Of a stretch of 64,000 bases of DNA, positions 25,231 to 32,378 are shown piece after piece. Both the position numbers and the translations under genes were made by a program. Origin of the DNA: Hyphomicrobiales bacterium (GTDB lineage: Bacteria > Pseudomonadota > Alphaproteobacteria > Rhizobiales > Rhizobiaceae). How positions within the stretch are numbered: position 1 is the stretch's first letter; every line of letters starts with the position of its first letter. The stretch spans positions 467,105 to 531,104 of the forward strand of contig UBXG01000006.1 in assembly GCA_900469475.1 (NCBI GenBank). Reading direction: 5' to 3'. The notes below the pieces were generated by a model. The model searched no databases. It saw only the letters and a program-made list of their open reading frames with translations, and was not told the DNA's origin.

Positions 25231-26130
25231 ATGAAATTCAGCCTCGATCATCTGCCGGAACGCAAACGCTTGGAATTGTCGCGAATTGTCGAGATTGTGC
25301 ATGAGGAATTCGAGGATGCGCTGAAGGAAGGCACGGCCGATTTCAAGAAGAAGGGGCGTATCCTCAAGATCATTCTTTTCGGCTCCTATGCTCGTGGCAA
25401 TTGGGTCGATGAAGAGCATACCGGCAAAGGCTATAAGTCCGACTACGATCTGCTGGTGATCGTCAACAATCGCAAGCTGACCGACTTCGGATCATACTGG
25501 CGCAAGGCGGCCGACCGTTTTCCCCGTATCGTCAAGCCGCCGGTCAGCCTCAACGTGCATTCGCTCCGAGAGGTCAACACAGCACTGAAGCTCGGCAATT
25601 ACTTCTTCAGCGAAATCCGTCGCGACGGCATCGTTCTCTATGAACTCGACGATGAGGAACTTGCCGAACCGAAGCCGCTAGCTCCAGCCCAAGAATACCA
25701 AATAGCCAAAAAACATTTTGATAATCGATATCCATCGGCGATAGGTTTTCACGATACCTCCAACTATGCCCGACGTAGGGGTCGAAATAATGAGGCCGCC
25801 TTCCTTCTTCACCAGGCTATCGAACACACTTATTCAACGGTGCTGCTGACATTGACCAACTATAGCCCGGCCTCGCACAACCTCAACCACCTGAAGATGC
25901 TTGCCGAAGGCCGCGACCAGCGGCTTGCAGAGATCTGGCCACAAGATCGGCAACGCTATACTGCCTGGTTCAACATCATCAACCAGGCCTATGTGAAAGC
26001 CCGCTATTCCGAGCATTTCAAGATCACCGAAGAAGCGCTGGTCTGGCTTGGCGAACGTACGGACGCATTGCAGCAACTGGCAAAAGCGATTTGTGAAGAG
26101 CATATCGAAAAGCTGCGGCAAAAACTCTAA
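25231..26130 (+). CDS. Fused MNT nucleotidyltransferase - HEPN protein
   Basis: The 299-residue protein has an N-terminal minimal nucleotidyltransferase domain with GSYARG at residues 51-56 and the metal-binding SDYDLLV at about 70-76. The C-terminal half (from about residue 150) is an all-helical HEPN domain with AAFLLHQAIEHTYSTVLL and a final ARYSEHF. In two-gene MNT/HEPN toxin-antitoxin pairs the MNT adds AMP or nucleotides to the HEPN ribonuclease; here they are fused. The usual R-x4-6-H ribonuclease motif is not clear (R-x3-H is seen in RYSEH), so toxicity is unproven. It is a single gene with its own RBS region (AAAGGG upstream). Confidence 0.86.
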   Translation: MKFSLDHLPERKRLELSRIVEIVHEEFEDALKEGTADFKKKGRILKIILFGSYARGNWVDEEHTGKGYKSDYDLLVIVNNRKLTDFGSYWRKAADRFPRIVKPPVSLNVHSLREVNTALKLGNYFFSEIRRDGIVLYELDDEELAEPKPLAPAQEYQIAKKHFDNRYPSAIGFHDTSNYARRRGRNNEAAFLLHQAIEHTYSTVLLTLTNYSPASHNLNHLKMLAEGRDQRLAEIWPQDRQRYTAWFNIINQAYVKARYSEHFKITEEALVWLGERTDALQQLAKAICEEHIEKLRQKL

Positions 26131-26148
26131 GCGCTGTTGGCAAGCGCT
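26130..26148 (+). terminator. Hairpin at the 3' end of the MNT-HEPN gene
   Basis: AGCGCT at 26130-26135 and 26143-26148, separated by GTTGGCA, form a 6-bp stem directly at the stop codon. There is no T-run, so termination is only a possibility. Confidence 0.3.
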
Positions 26149-26367
26149 GGTCAAACCTTCCCACCGCCGGCCGGCCAAGCCGCCGTCTTTCTCAGGGCAG
26201 TTGGCACTTATCGGGTCACCATCCTACGCGGCTCCGCCATTTTCGGAAACTCCCCTCTATCTGCACTCTCATCGCTTAGCGGCTGATACCCACGCGGTGG
26301 GGCGTTACCGAAAATTATGAAGATATATCGGTTTTGCCCCACCAGTTATGACCACGGGAAACCTAGA

Positions 26368-26658
26368 CTAATGCGGTTTTCCATCCGAGTTGATAGAGTC
26401 CGCGCCACTTGAAAAGTCCGTCGCCGGCATTTCGCCGCCACGCAGCAGGCAAAAAACCTCGAACCAGAAATGGGCGTCGGTAGCGCGTCCGTCGACCTTC
26501 GCGCCTAAGGCGCACCAAGCGACAGCAAGCGTGGCTTCCGGACCATAGGCCGCCTTTGCGGCTAAGGCCGCGACTGCCGGATCCCCGCCAGACCAAATAG
26601 AGATGTCATCATCCGAGGACGGTGGCTGGCGATATTTTGATATATCAGCAAAAGTCAT
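26368..26658 (-). CDS. Hypothetical protein, 96 residues
   Basis: The frame starts MTFADISKYRQPPSSDDDIS with GGGAG upstream and has a helical core, VAALAAKAAYGPEATLAVAW, then DGRATDAHFWFEVFCLLRGG. Codon use and RBS support a real gene. I do not recognise its family. It is divergent from the response regulator at 27064 across a 405-bp gap holding two palindromic operator sites, so it might share that control. Confidence 0.6.
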   Translation of the reverse strand: MTFADISKYRQPPSSDDDISIWSGGDPAVAALAAKAAYGPEATLAVAWCALGAKVDGRATDAHFWFEVFCLLRGGEMPATDFSSGADSINSDGKPH

Positions 26659-26842
26659 AGGAAGCTCTCCCGTGAATGTCCGGCACGGGACGAAGTTGGC
26701 CGGACTTTGTTCTCACAAGTGAGTCACGACCGCGAATGCCGCATGTGTCGTGTGATCCCTGGCCGCTTCCTATTTTATCTCAACATACATCAACCTTGAA
26801 TCCCGAGTGAGCTGACTGAGCTCGCTCGCAAAGAGCCTCCAT

Positions 26843-26858
26843 TTTTGTTGCAACAAAA
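26843..26858 (+). promoter_or_regulatory. Palindromic operator TTTTGTTGCAACAAAA (site 3)
   Basis: A perfect 16-bp palindrome, about 205 bp upstream of the second response regulator and 185 bp upstream of the divergent hypothetical gene. It carries the same TTGTTGCAACAA core as the sites around gntR. The AT-rich stretch 26885-26935 between sites 3 and 4 probably holds the promoter. Confidence 0.8.
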
Positions 26859-26970
26859 TTGTGATCGAACAGGTATCATTTTCCCTCTTTACGTTCAATA
26901 TTAATTTATGACAATTAAATTACAGCGATTTTTTGATGAAAGAAGACGAAGCCGCGATTAATGCGGGTAT

Positions 26971-26986
26971 TTTTGTTGCATCAAAA
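26971..26986 (+). promoter_or_regulatory. Palindromic operator TTTTGTTGCATCAAAA (site 4)
   Basis: This copy differs from the consensus at one base. Its centre is 128 bp from the centre of site 3 and its right edge is 77 bp before the response-regulator start. Two sites flanking a promoter could allow repression by looping. Confidence 0.72.
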
Positions 26987-27063
26987 TACTCGGAGGTTAT
27001 GCGGAATCTCTGACCCTCTCATCTGTCGCGTGCTGCCGCCCACTGAGCGAAAGGTTATCATCA

Positions 27064-27786
27064 ATGAAGCCACTCATCCTCATTTGCTCCACGGATTACG
27101 AATTCTACCTTCTGCTCGCCCAGATTCTCACCATGCGAGGTCTCGAATCTTCGTTAGTGGAAGGAGCAGAGGAAGCCCTTGCGAGCGTGAAATCCGACGA
27201 TTTGGCGGCCGTGATAATAGACTATCATAGCGACGCCTTCCGAATCGGCGATCTTGTAAGCCAGATCAGGGAAACACTGGCCGATAGTGCGCCACCGATC
27301 GCGGTCTTCGTGGCAGCAGGCAATCAGCAACTTTATCTCGAAGTGCTCAAGACCGGCGTCAGCGAAATTTTTTTGCGCCCGTTTAACCCAGAGCGTTTTC
27401 TATCTTATCTGTCAGACTTATCGCCAGACGGAAACGCGAGATCTTGCACCGAAAGAGCCTCCGGCAATTCGCTTATTTATGCGGAAATCACGATGCAACT
27501 CGATAGCAGGCGCGTCGATTGCAATGGCATGGACGTCCAACTCAGTCCGATCGAATTTCGTCTCCTTCAGCACTTTCTGCAAAGACCAGGCTACGTCTTC
27601 AGCCGAGACGCTCTCATCGAGGCTGCATGGCCGCGAGGTACCTTTGTGGAGCCCCGCACCGTCGACGTTCATGTCGGGCGCCTTAGGCGGCGCATGAGAG
27701 ATGTGCTAGGTCGCGATATTATCCGCACGGTGCGGGCTACCGGTTATGCGCTCGATGAGCGCCAGAATGCAGTGCGGGCTTCGTAA
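27064..27786 (+). CDS. Atypical OmpR/PhoB-type response regulator (copy 2)
   Basis: The 240-residue protein has an N-terminal receiver-like domain starting KPLILICSTDYEFYLLLAQI and a C-terminal winged helix with LSPIEFRLLQHFLQRPGYVF, EAAWPRGTFVEPRTVDVHVG and IIRTVRATGYALDE. As in the paralogue at 14796-15605, the strand-1 acidic pair is incomplete and the conserved Lys is Arg (LRPFNPERFL); an Asp is present in AVIIDYHSD. It may work without phosphorylation. AAAGG precedes the ATG. Two palindromic operators upstream tie it to the GntR regulon. No sensor kinase is adjacent. A role in controlling the flanking virB or virD4 genes is inferred. Confidence 0.88.
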   Translation: MKPLILICSTDYEFYLLLAQILTMRGLESSLVEGAEEALASVKSDDLAAVIIDYHSDAFRIGDLVSQIRETLADSAPPIAVFVAAGNQQLYLEVLKTGVSEIFLRPFNPERFLSYLSDLSPDGNARSCTERASGNSLIYAEITMQLDSRRVDCNGMDVQLSPIEFRLLQHFLQRPGYVFSRDALIEAAWPRGTFVEPRTVDVHVGRLRRRMRDVLGRDIIRTVRATGYALDERQNAVRAS

Positions 27787-27797
27787 GCACTGAGATC

Positions 27798-27812
27798 ACG
27801 GAGAAACTCCGT
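27798..27812 (+). terminator. Hairpin after the response regulator
   Basis: ACGGAG AAA CTCCGT forms a 6-bp stem with a 3-base loop, 12 bases past the stop codon. The following bases (TGAGCATCAATG) lack a T-run, so it is a weak terminator candidate. Confidence 0.4.
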
Positions 27813-28036
27813 TGAGCATCAATGTGACATCTCGCCCGCAGTGTTTATCAAGCCTTTCGCTTTCGAAATATCGGCGTCACAGAACCTTCAGGCAATATTA
27901 GCGAAACGATCGTTGTTCGCGGACCCATTCCACGGCAATAAAATAGCATCGCGTCACCAATGAGATGCGATGCGCTGCAGCAGATGTCTATTTTCTGCTG
28001 TGTCGCTGTTCCGCTACCAACAATTTGGATATTCCC

Positions 28037-29296
28037 ATGAGCGATGATCGTCATTCGCGCACCGCTACGGCTTTGTCGCGATCCTACCGCAATACACTCA
28101 GCGTGATCGCTTCCGCCGATCGAAATCTTGCTGTTGCCGAGCAGGAGGGAGTCATGGCGCTTTGCGCGGACCCGGACGAGGCTCGCTCCGTGCTGTTGCT
28201 CACGATGCGTCACAAGAAAAAAGTGATTGACTTCGTTCGCTGCTCTTATCTCGGCCTGGACAATCATCCGCTCATCCTTGAAGGCGCAATAGAGGCGGTG
28301 CAGCGATGCAAGGCACTCCATTGGTCCTGCGCAAGAACGAGGCTTAACTTCAGCCTACTAGGCGAACTGGAAGAAGCGCTCTCCGACTTATTTGCGGCAC
28401 GGGTCATAACCTACACGACGGTCCTCGCCGCCAATATGGGAGCCCTACCGCTCCTCGCCTCTGGATACCTCACTGAAAACAAAAGACCGACGATCGTTTT
28501 CGACCGATTAGCGCATGCCACGCTTGCGTTTCACAAGCCGGTCGTCGCCAATGAAACACCGGTTGAAACGATTGCTCATAACGATCTGAACGCACTCGAG
28601 GATATTTGCCGGCGTAACGATCGCGTAGCCTATGTATGCGATGGCGTCTATTCCATGGGCGGGAGCGCGCCGATTGCGGACCTCCTCGCACTCCGGGATC
28701 GGTACGGACTGTTTCTCTATATCGACGATGCCCATGGCATTTCCTTGTTCGGCAAGTCTGGGGAGGGCTTTGTACGATCCCAGATCGGCGCAGCCCTTGG
28801 CGAGCGCACAATCATTGCTGCGTCGCTCGGCAAAGGCTTTGGAGCATCAGGCGGCCTGCTGATGCTCGGTACCCCTCGGCAGGAAGAATTGTTCCGGCGC
28901 TTCTCGATCGCCTATGCCTTTTCCGCGTCGCTTAATTTGGCGGCAATCGGCGCCGCCATGGCGTCTCAGGCGCTGCACCGCACCGATGAGCTCAAGTTGC
29001 GCCAGGATGCGCTTGCGGATCGGTTAGCTGTTTTCGACAGGATAGTTGCCAGCAAGCAAGCCGGCTCAAAGCTACCAATCCGCACCATAGAGTTCGGCGA
29101 CGAAAGGCAATCCATTCGTGCCGCGGCCCACATTCTCAACAAAGGTTTCTACACCTCGGCGATCTTCTTTCCCACGGTTGCAAAGGGCAAGGCCGGCTTG
29201 CGGGTCTGCCCTACCGCTAGGCACGGCATTCCGGAGATTGAAGGGGTGGGACGTGCGATCAACGAGGCGCTCGCCGAAGGAGGAACAGATCCATGA
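28037..29296 (+). CDS. Alpha-oxoamine-synthase-like PLP enzyme (SPT/AONS/CqsA superfamily)
   Basis: From the ATG at 28037 the protein has 419 residues. Fold type I signatures are YLGLDNHP near residue 75, the glycine/leucine-rich NFSLLGELEEALSDLF, the DGVYSMGGSAPIADL segment, the PLP-ring Asp/His in YIDDAHGISLFG and the lysine in AASLGKGFGASGG. Family members condense an acyl-CoA with an amino acid and include KBL, BioF, serine palmitoyltransferase and the autoinducer synthases CqsA/LqsA. Which of these applies is not clear; a biotin role is unlikely without bio genes. It overlaps the next gene by 4 bp. The N-terminal 60 residues have no clear counterpart in the catalytic fold. Confidence 0.85.
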   Translation: MSDDRHSRTATALSRSYRNTLSVIASADRNLAVAEQEGVMALCADPDEARSVLLLTMRHKKKVIDFVRCSYLGLDNHPLILEGAIEAVQRCKALHWSCARTRLNFSLLGELEEALSDLFAARVITYTTVLAANMGALPLLASGYLTENKRPTIVFDRLAHATLAFHKPVVANETPVETIAHNDLNALEDICRRNDRVAYVCDGVYSMGGSAPIADLLALRDRYGLFLYIDDAHGISLFGKSGEGFVRSQIGAALGERTIIAASLGKGFGASGGLLMLGTPRQEELFRRFSIAYAFSASLNLAAIGAAMASQALHRTDELKLRQDALADRLAVFDRIVASKQAGSKLPIRTIEFGDERQSIRAAAHILNKGFYTSAIFFPTVAKGKAGLRVCPTARHGIPEIEGVGRAINEALAEGGTDP

Positions 29297-29826
29297 TCGA
29301 CCCAATCAGCATCATTCTGAATGAGGTCTGGGAAATTAGCCCCAACGTCAAAGCAAAGGCAGATGGGATCGAAATGCTGAAATATATTGCCCACGCCTAC
29401 GTCGCCCTACCCGATTCCGTTATATGGCTTGAGCAGATTTGCGGACACGCTACCGAGCTATGCCCTTCCATAATCTCCGATGGGCGAGCAAAAAGGTTCG
29501 AATGCGACGGAGGAGACCCGATTATCAGCGCTATGGATATGATTGCTGAGAGGGCGTGCACGCAAATTTGGCATGGTAGCAGATCTGCAACCACCGACGG
29601 AGCCGACAGGTTTCTGAACTTTGGCGACGGTTGCGTCATCATACGGCCAACCAACGGAGGTTTATTTGTTCGCATTTTCGCTCGAGACCTCGTCATATTT
29701 TACGGAATTCGAACGCTTCTGGAAGGTAGTCTCTCGAAACTCGCGGCCATCTCCAATGAGGCGATCGAGTGGCTCCCTGCAGGTCACGAACCGCCTCACT
29801 TGCCGTCACACGGTAGGGAGCATTAG
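29293..29826 (+). CDS. Hypothetical protein coupled to the PLP enzyme
   Basis: The 177-residue protein begins MIDPISIILNEVWEISPNVK. It is alpha/beta in appearance, has four cysteines and ends in FYGIRTLLEGSLSKLAAIS. The ATGA overlap with the preceding gene shows that they are co-translated. No family is recognised. It could be an accessory or acyl-carrier-handling partner of the PLP enzyme, but nothing in the sequence proves this. The 297 bp after it (to 30123) hold no convincing gene. Confidence 0.7.
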   Translation: MIDPISIILNEVWEISPNVKAKADGIEMLKYIAHAYVALPDSVIWLEQICGHATELCPSIISDGRAKRFECDGGDPIISAMDMIAERACTQIWHGSRSATTDGADRFLNFGDGCVIIRPTNGGLFVRIFARDLVIFYGIRTLLEGSLSKLAAISNEAIEWLPAGHEPPHLPSHGREH

Positions 29827-30123
29827 TCCATAGATATCGGTTGGAAGTTGGCAATTCGATTGGTGCCACAGCGGCCCTTAATGCTGCTCGCGACCTCGCC
29901 GCCTCCGTCGCGTGGGTGCGAACCAGTTGTATCAACTCCGCCAACACCGCCGTCGCAATGTTGCGCGCGTAGCGCCCGGCCCGGCCATCGAGCAGGAGAT
30001 TTGAACCACGCAGACACCCGAACCGGTCCGGCGCAGTGAGCAGATTGCGAGCGGATTAGAAGGACGGTGTTCAAAAATGCCTTAACACGAATCGGAAACA
30101 TTACCGCCCGAGAAGGCTTATTG

Positions 30124-32037
30124 ATGGCGCTGAAGAACAGAATACATCCGAGCTTGCTTCTCATGCTGGTGCCGATCACAGCGACAACGCTGACACTCTG
30201 TATCACTGGATGGCTGTGGCAGGATTTGGCGATCGGCATGCCAGCACGAATCGCCTATTGGATCTTGCGAGCGTGTCCTCTTCCTAATCTCCTTCTCGGA
30301 CCTATCGCCTCACTTCTGACGGTTTCGGCATTGCCGCTGCATCGCCGCCGGCCGATCGCTTTTGCGAGCCTTCTTTGCTTTTCATGCGTGGCAAGCTTTT
30401 ACGCCCTGCGGGAATATGCCCGTCTAGTTCCATGGGTGGAGAACGGCGCCGTCATATGGAGCGAGGCGCTCACTTATCTCGACGCCTTCGCGGTTGCCGG
30501 GACCATTCTCGGATTTGGTATTGTGGCAATCTCCGCGCGCATGTCCATCCTCGTTTCCGATCCGATCAAGCGCGCCAAGCCCGGCATTTTCGGCGACGCC
30601 GATTGGCTGCCCATGCCGGAAGTGGCTAAGCTCTTCCCCTCGGACGGAGAGATCGTTATCGGAGAGCGCTACCGCGTCGACCGTGATCGCGTACATAAGT
30701 TGCCTTTTGATCCGAACGATCACGAGACTTGGGGGCAAGGTGGCAAGGCGCCACTCATGACCTTCAATCAGAATTTCGATTCCACCCATATGTTGTTCTT
30801 CGCAGGCTCCGGCGGCTTCAAGACAACCAGCAATGTCATTCCAACAGCGCTGCGCTACAAGGGGCCGCTGATCTGTCTCGATCCATCAACTGAGGTCGCG
30901 CCGATGGTTCTCGAACATCGCGCCCATGCGCTCGGTCGCGAAGTCATGGTACTCGACCCGACCAATCCAGTCACGGGCTTCAACGTTCTTGATGGGATCG
31001 AGAGATCGATGCGTAAGGAAGAGGACATCGTTGGGATCGCCCATATGCTTTTGTCGGAAAGCCTACGCTTCGACACCTCAACTGGCTCCTATTTCCAGAA
31101 CCAGGCGCACAATCTGTTAACTGGGCTTCTGGCGCACGTGATGCTATCGCCCGATTACGCCGGCCGCCGCAACCTGCGTAGCCTGCGCCTTATCGTTTCC
31201 GAGCCGGAACCGTCGGTGCTGGCCATGTTGCGCGACATTCAGGAAAATTCCGCGTCCGCTTTTATCCGCGAGACGCTCGGCGTCTTCACCAACATGACGG
31301 AGCAGACCTTCTCTGGGGTATATTCGACCGCATCCAAGGATACGCAATGGCTGTCGCTCGACAATTATGCCGCACTGGTCTGCAGTAATGTGTTCAAATC
31401 GAGCGACATCGCCTCCGGGCGGAAGGACGTCTTCCTCAACATCCCTGCGTCAATCCTGCGTTCCTATCCGGGCATTGGCCGGGTCATCAGCGGCTCACTG
31501 ATCAATGCCATGATCCGGGCCGACGGCGACTTCCGCCACCGCGCGCTCTTCATGCTCGACGAGGTCGATCTGCTAGGTTACATGCGTATTCTTGAAGAAG
31601 CGCGCGACCGCGGGCGTAAGTATGGCATCACACTGATGTTGATGTACCAATCCGTCGGCCAGCTTGAGCGTCACTTCGGAAAAGATGGAGCGACCTCCTG
31701 GATCGAAGGCTGCGCCTTCACATCCTACGCCGCAATCAAGGCGCTCGATACAGCACGCAATGTCTCGGCCCAATGCGGAGACATGACGGTCGAAGTGCAG
31801 GGGCGTACGCGCGATACCGGCTGGAGCAGATCGAATAGCGGCGGCCGCAAATCCGAAAGCATCAGTTTCCAGCGCCGGCCGCTGATCATGCCGCACGAAA
31901 TCACCCAGTCGATGCGCAAGGACGAGCAGATCATCATTGTCCAGGGCCACAATCCCATTCGCTGCGGACGAGCGATCTATTTCCGTCGCAAGGAGCTGGA
32001 TGAGGCGGCAAAGTTCAATCGCTTTGCGAAGTTCTAG
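30124..32037 (+). CDS. virD4: VirD4/TraG type IV coupling protein
   Basis: The coupling protein is the inner-membrane ATPase that brings the relaxase-DNA complex to the VirB channel. The 637-residue form from MALKNRIHPSLLL (GAGAAGG upstream) is preferred over an ATG at 30067. Transmembrane segments lie in the first 150 residues. The Walker A variant GSGGFKTT is near residue 228 and the Walker B segment LFMLDEVDLLG near 475. The C-terminus has RKSESISFQRRPLIMPHEIT, a TraG hallmark. It is 16 kb from virB1 and on the opposite strand. No relaxase gene accompanies it inside the window. Confidence 0.94.
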   Translation: MALKNRIHPSLLLMLVPITATTLTLCITGWLWQDLAIGMPARIAYWILRACPLPNLLLGPIASLLTVSALPLHRRRPIAFASLLCFSCVASFYALREYARLVPWVENGAVIWSEALTYLDAFAVAGTILGFGIVAISARMSILVSDPIKRAKPGIFGDADWLPMPEVAKLFPSDGEIVIGERYRVDRDRVHKLPFDPNDHETWGQGGKAPLMTFNQNFDSTHMLFFAGSGGFKTTSNVIPTALRYKGPLICLDPSTEVAPMVLEHRAHALGREVMVLDPTNPVTGFNVLDGIERSMRKEEDIVGIAHMLLSESLRFDTSTGSYFQNQAHNLLTGLLAHVMLSPDYAGRRNLRSLRLIVSEPEPSVLAMLRDIQENSASAFIRETLGVFTNMTEQTFSGVYSTASKDTQWLSLDNYAALVCSNVFKSSDIASGRKDVFLNIPASILRSYPGIGRVISGSLINAMIRADGDFRHRALFMLDEVDLLGYMRILEEARDRGRKYGITLMLMYQSVGQLERHFGKDGATSWIEGCAFTSYAAIKALDTARNVSAQCGDMTVEVQGRTRDTGWSRSNSGGRKSESISFQRRPLIMPHEITQSMRKDEQIIIVQGHNPIRCGRAIYFRRKELDEAAKFNRFAKF

Positions 32038-32109
32038 GCTTGGCGACAATGCTGTGACGAATTCTGGTAAGCAGGGAAAATTCGACAACCGGCATTTGAG
32101 GTTGTCGGG

Positions 32110-32304
32110 TCAACTTGGCAATTGGCGGTCACAAAGCATGATGTTTGCGACGGCAAACAACAGCAGGGCGATTGCACCGATGCTCAGACTATCCGCGGTA
32201 TATTTGTCGCACACCAGTCGCACGACCTCCGCTTCTGCGGCGTCGATCTCCCAGGGTGCTGGCGCATCGCGGGTGTTGCGAATGTAACATAGCCAGTCCT
32301 GCAT
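32110..32304 (-). pseudogene. Serine-recombinase fragment
   Basis: This minus-strand frame reads CYIRNTRDAPAPWEIDAAEA followed by AEVVRLVCDKYTADSLSIGA. That is the piece of the large serine recombinase 'Recombinase' domain just after the catalytic domain (usual form: Y-x-x-D-x-x-E/A-A-x-V-V-R-x-I-F-x-x-Y-x-x-G-x-S). Catalytic N-terminus and the zinc-ribbon end are missing, and the flanking frames do not restore them. It marks the junction between the conjugation region and the polysaccharide island. Confidence 0.7.
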
Positions 32305-32378
32305 CTCCCGCCCTGCGACGGCTGCTATGTGCGGGCCTATCCTGCGGCAGTATCAGAGTCTTGGGTGGACGGCCGTTT

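Noticed and set aside
27848..28054. Minus-strand ORF beginning MTIIAHGNIQIVGSG
   Set aside because: Composition is acceptable but it overlaps the start of the PLP enzyme gene, has no clear RBS and matches no family; it could be a small gene but evidence is too thin.
29693..29947. Minus-strand ORF beginning MLAELIQLVRTHATEAARSR
   Set aside because: The first half looks protein-like, but the second half is antisense to the 177-residue gene and there is no RBS; possibly debris.
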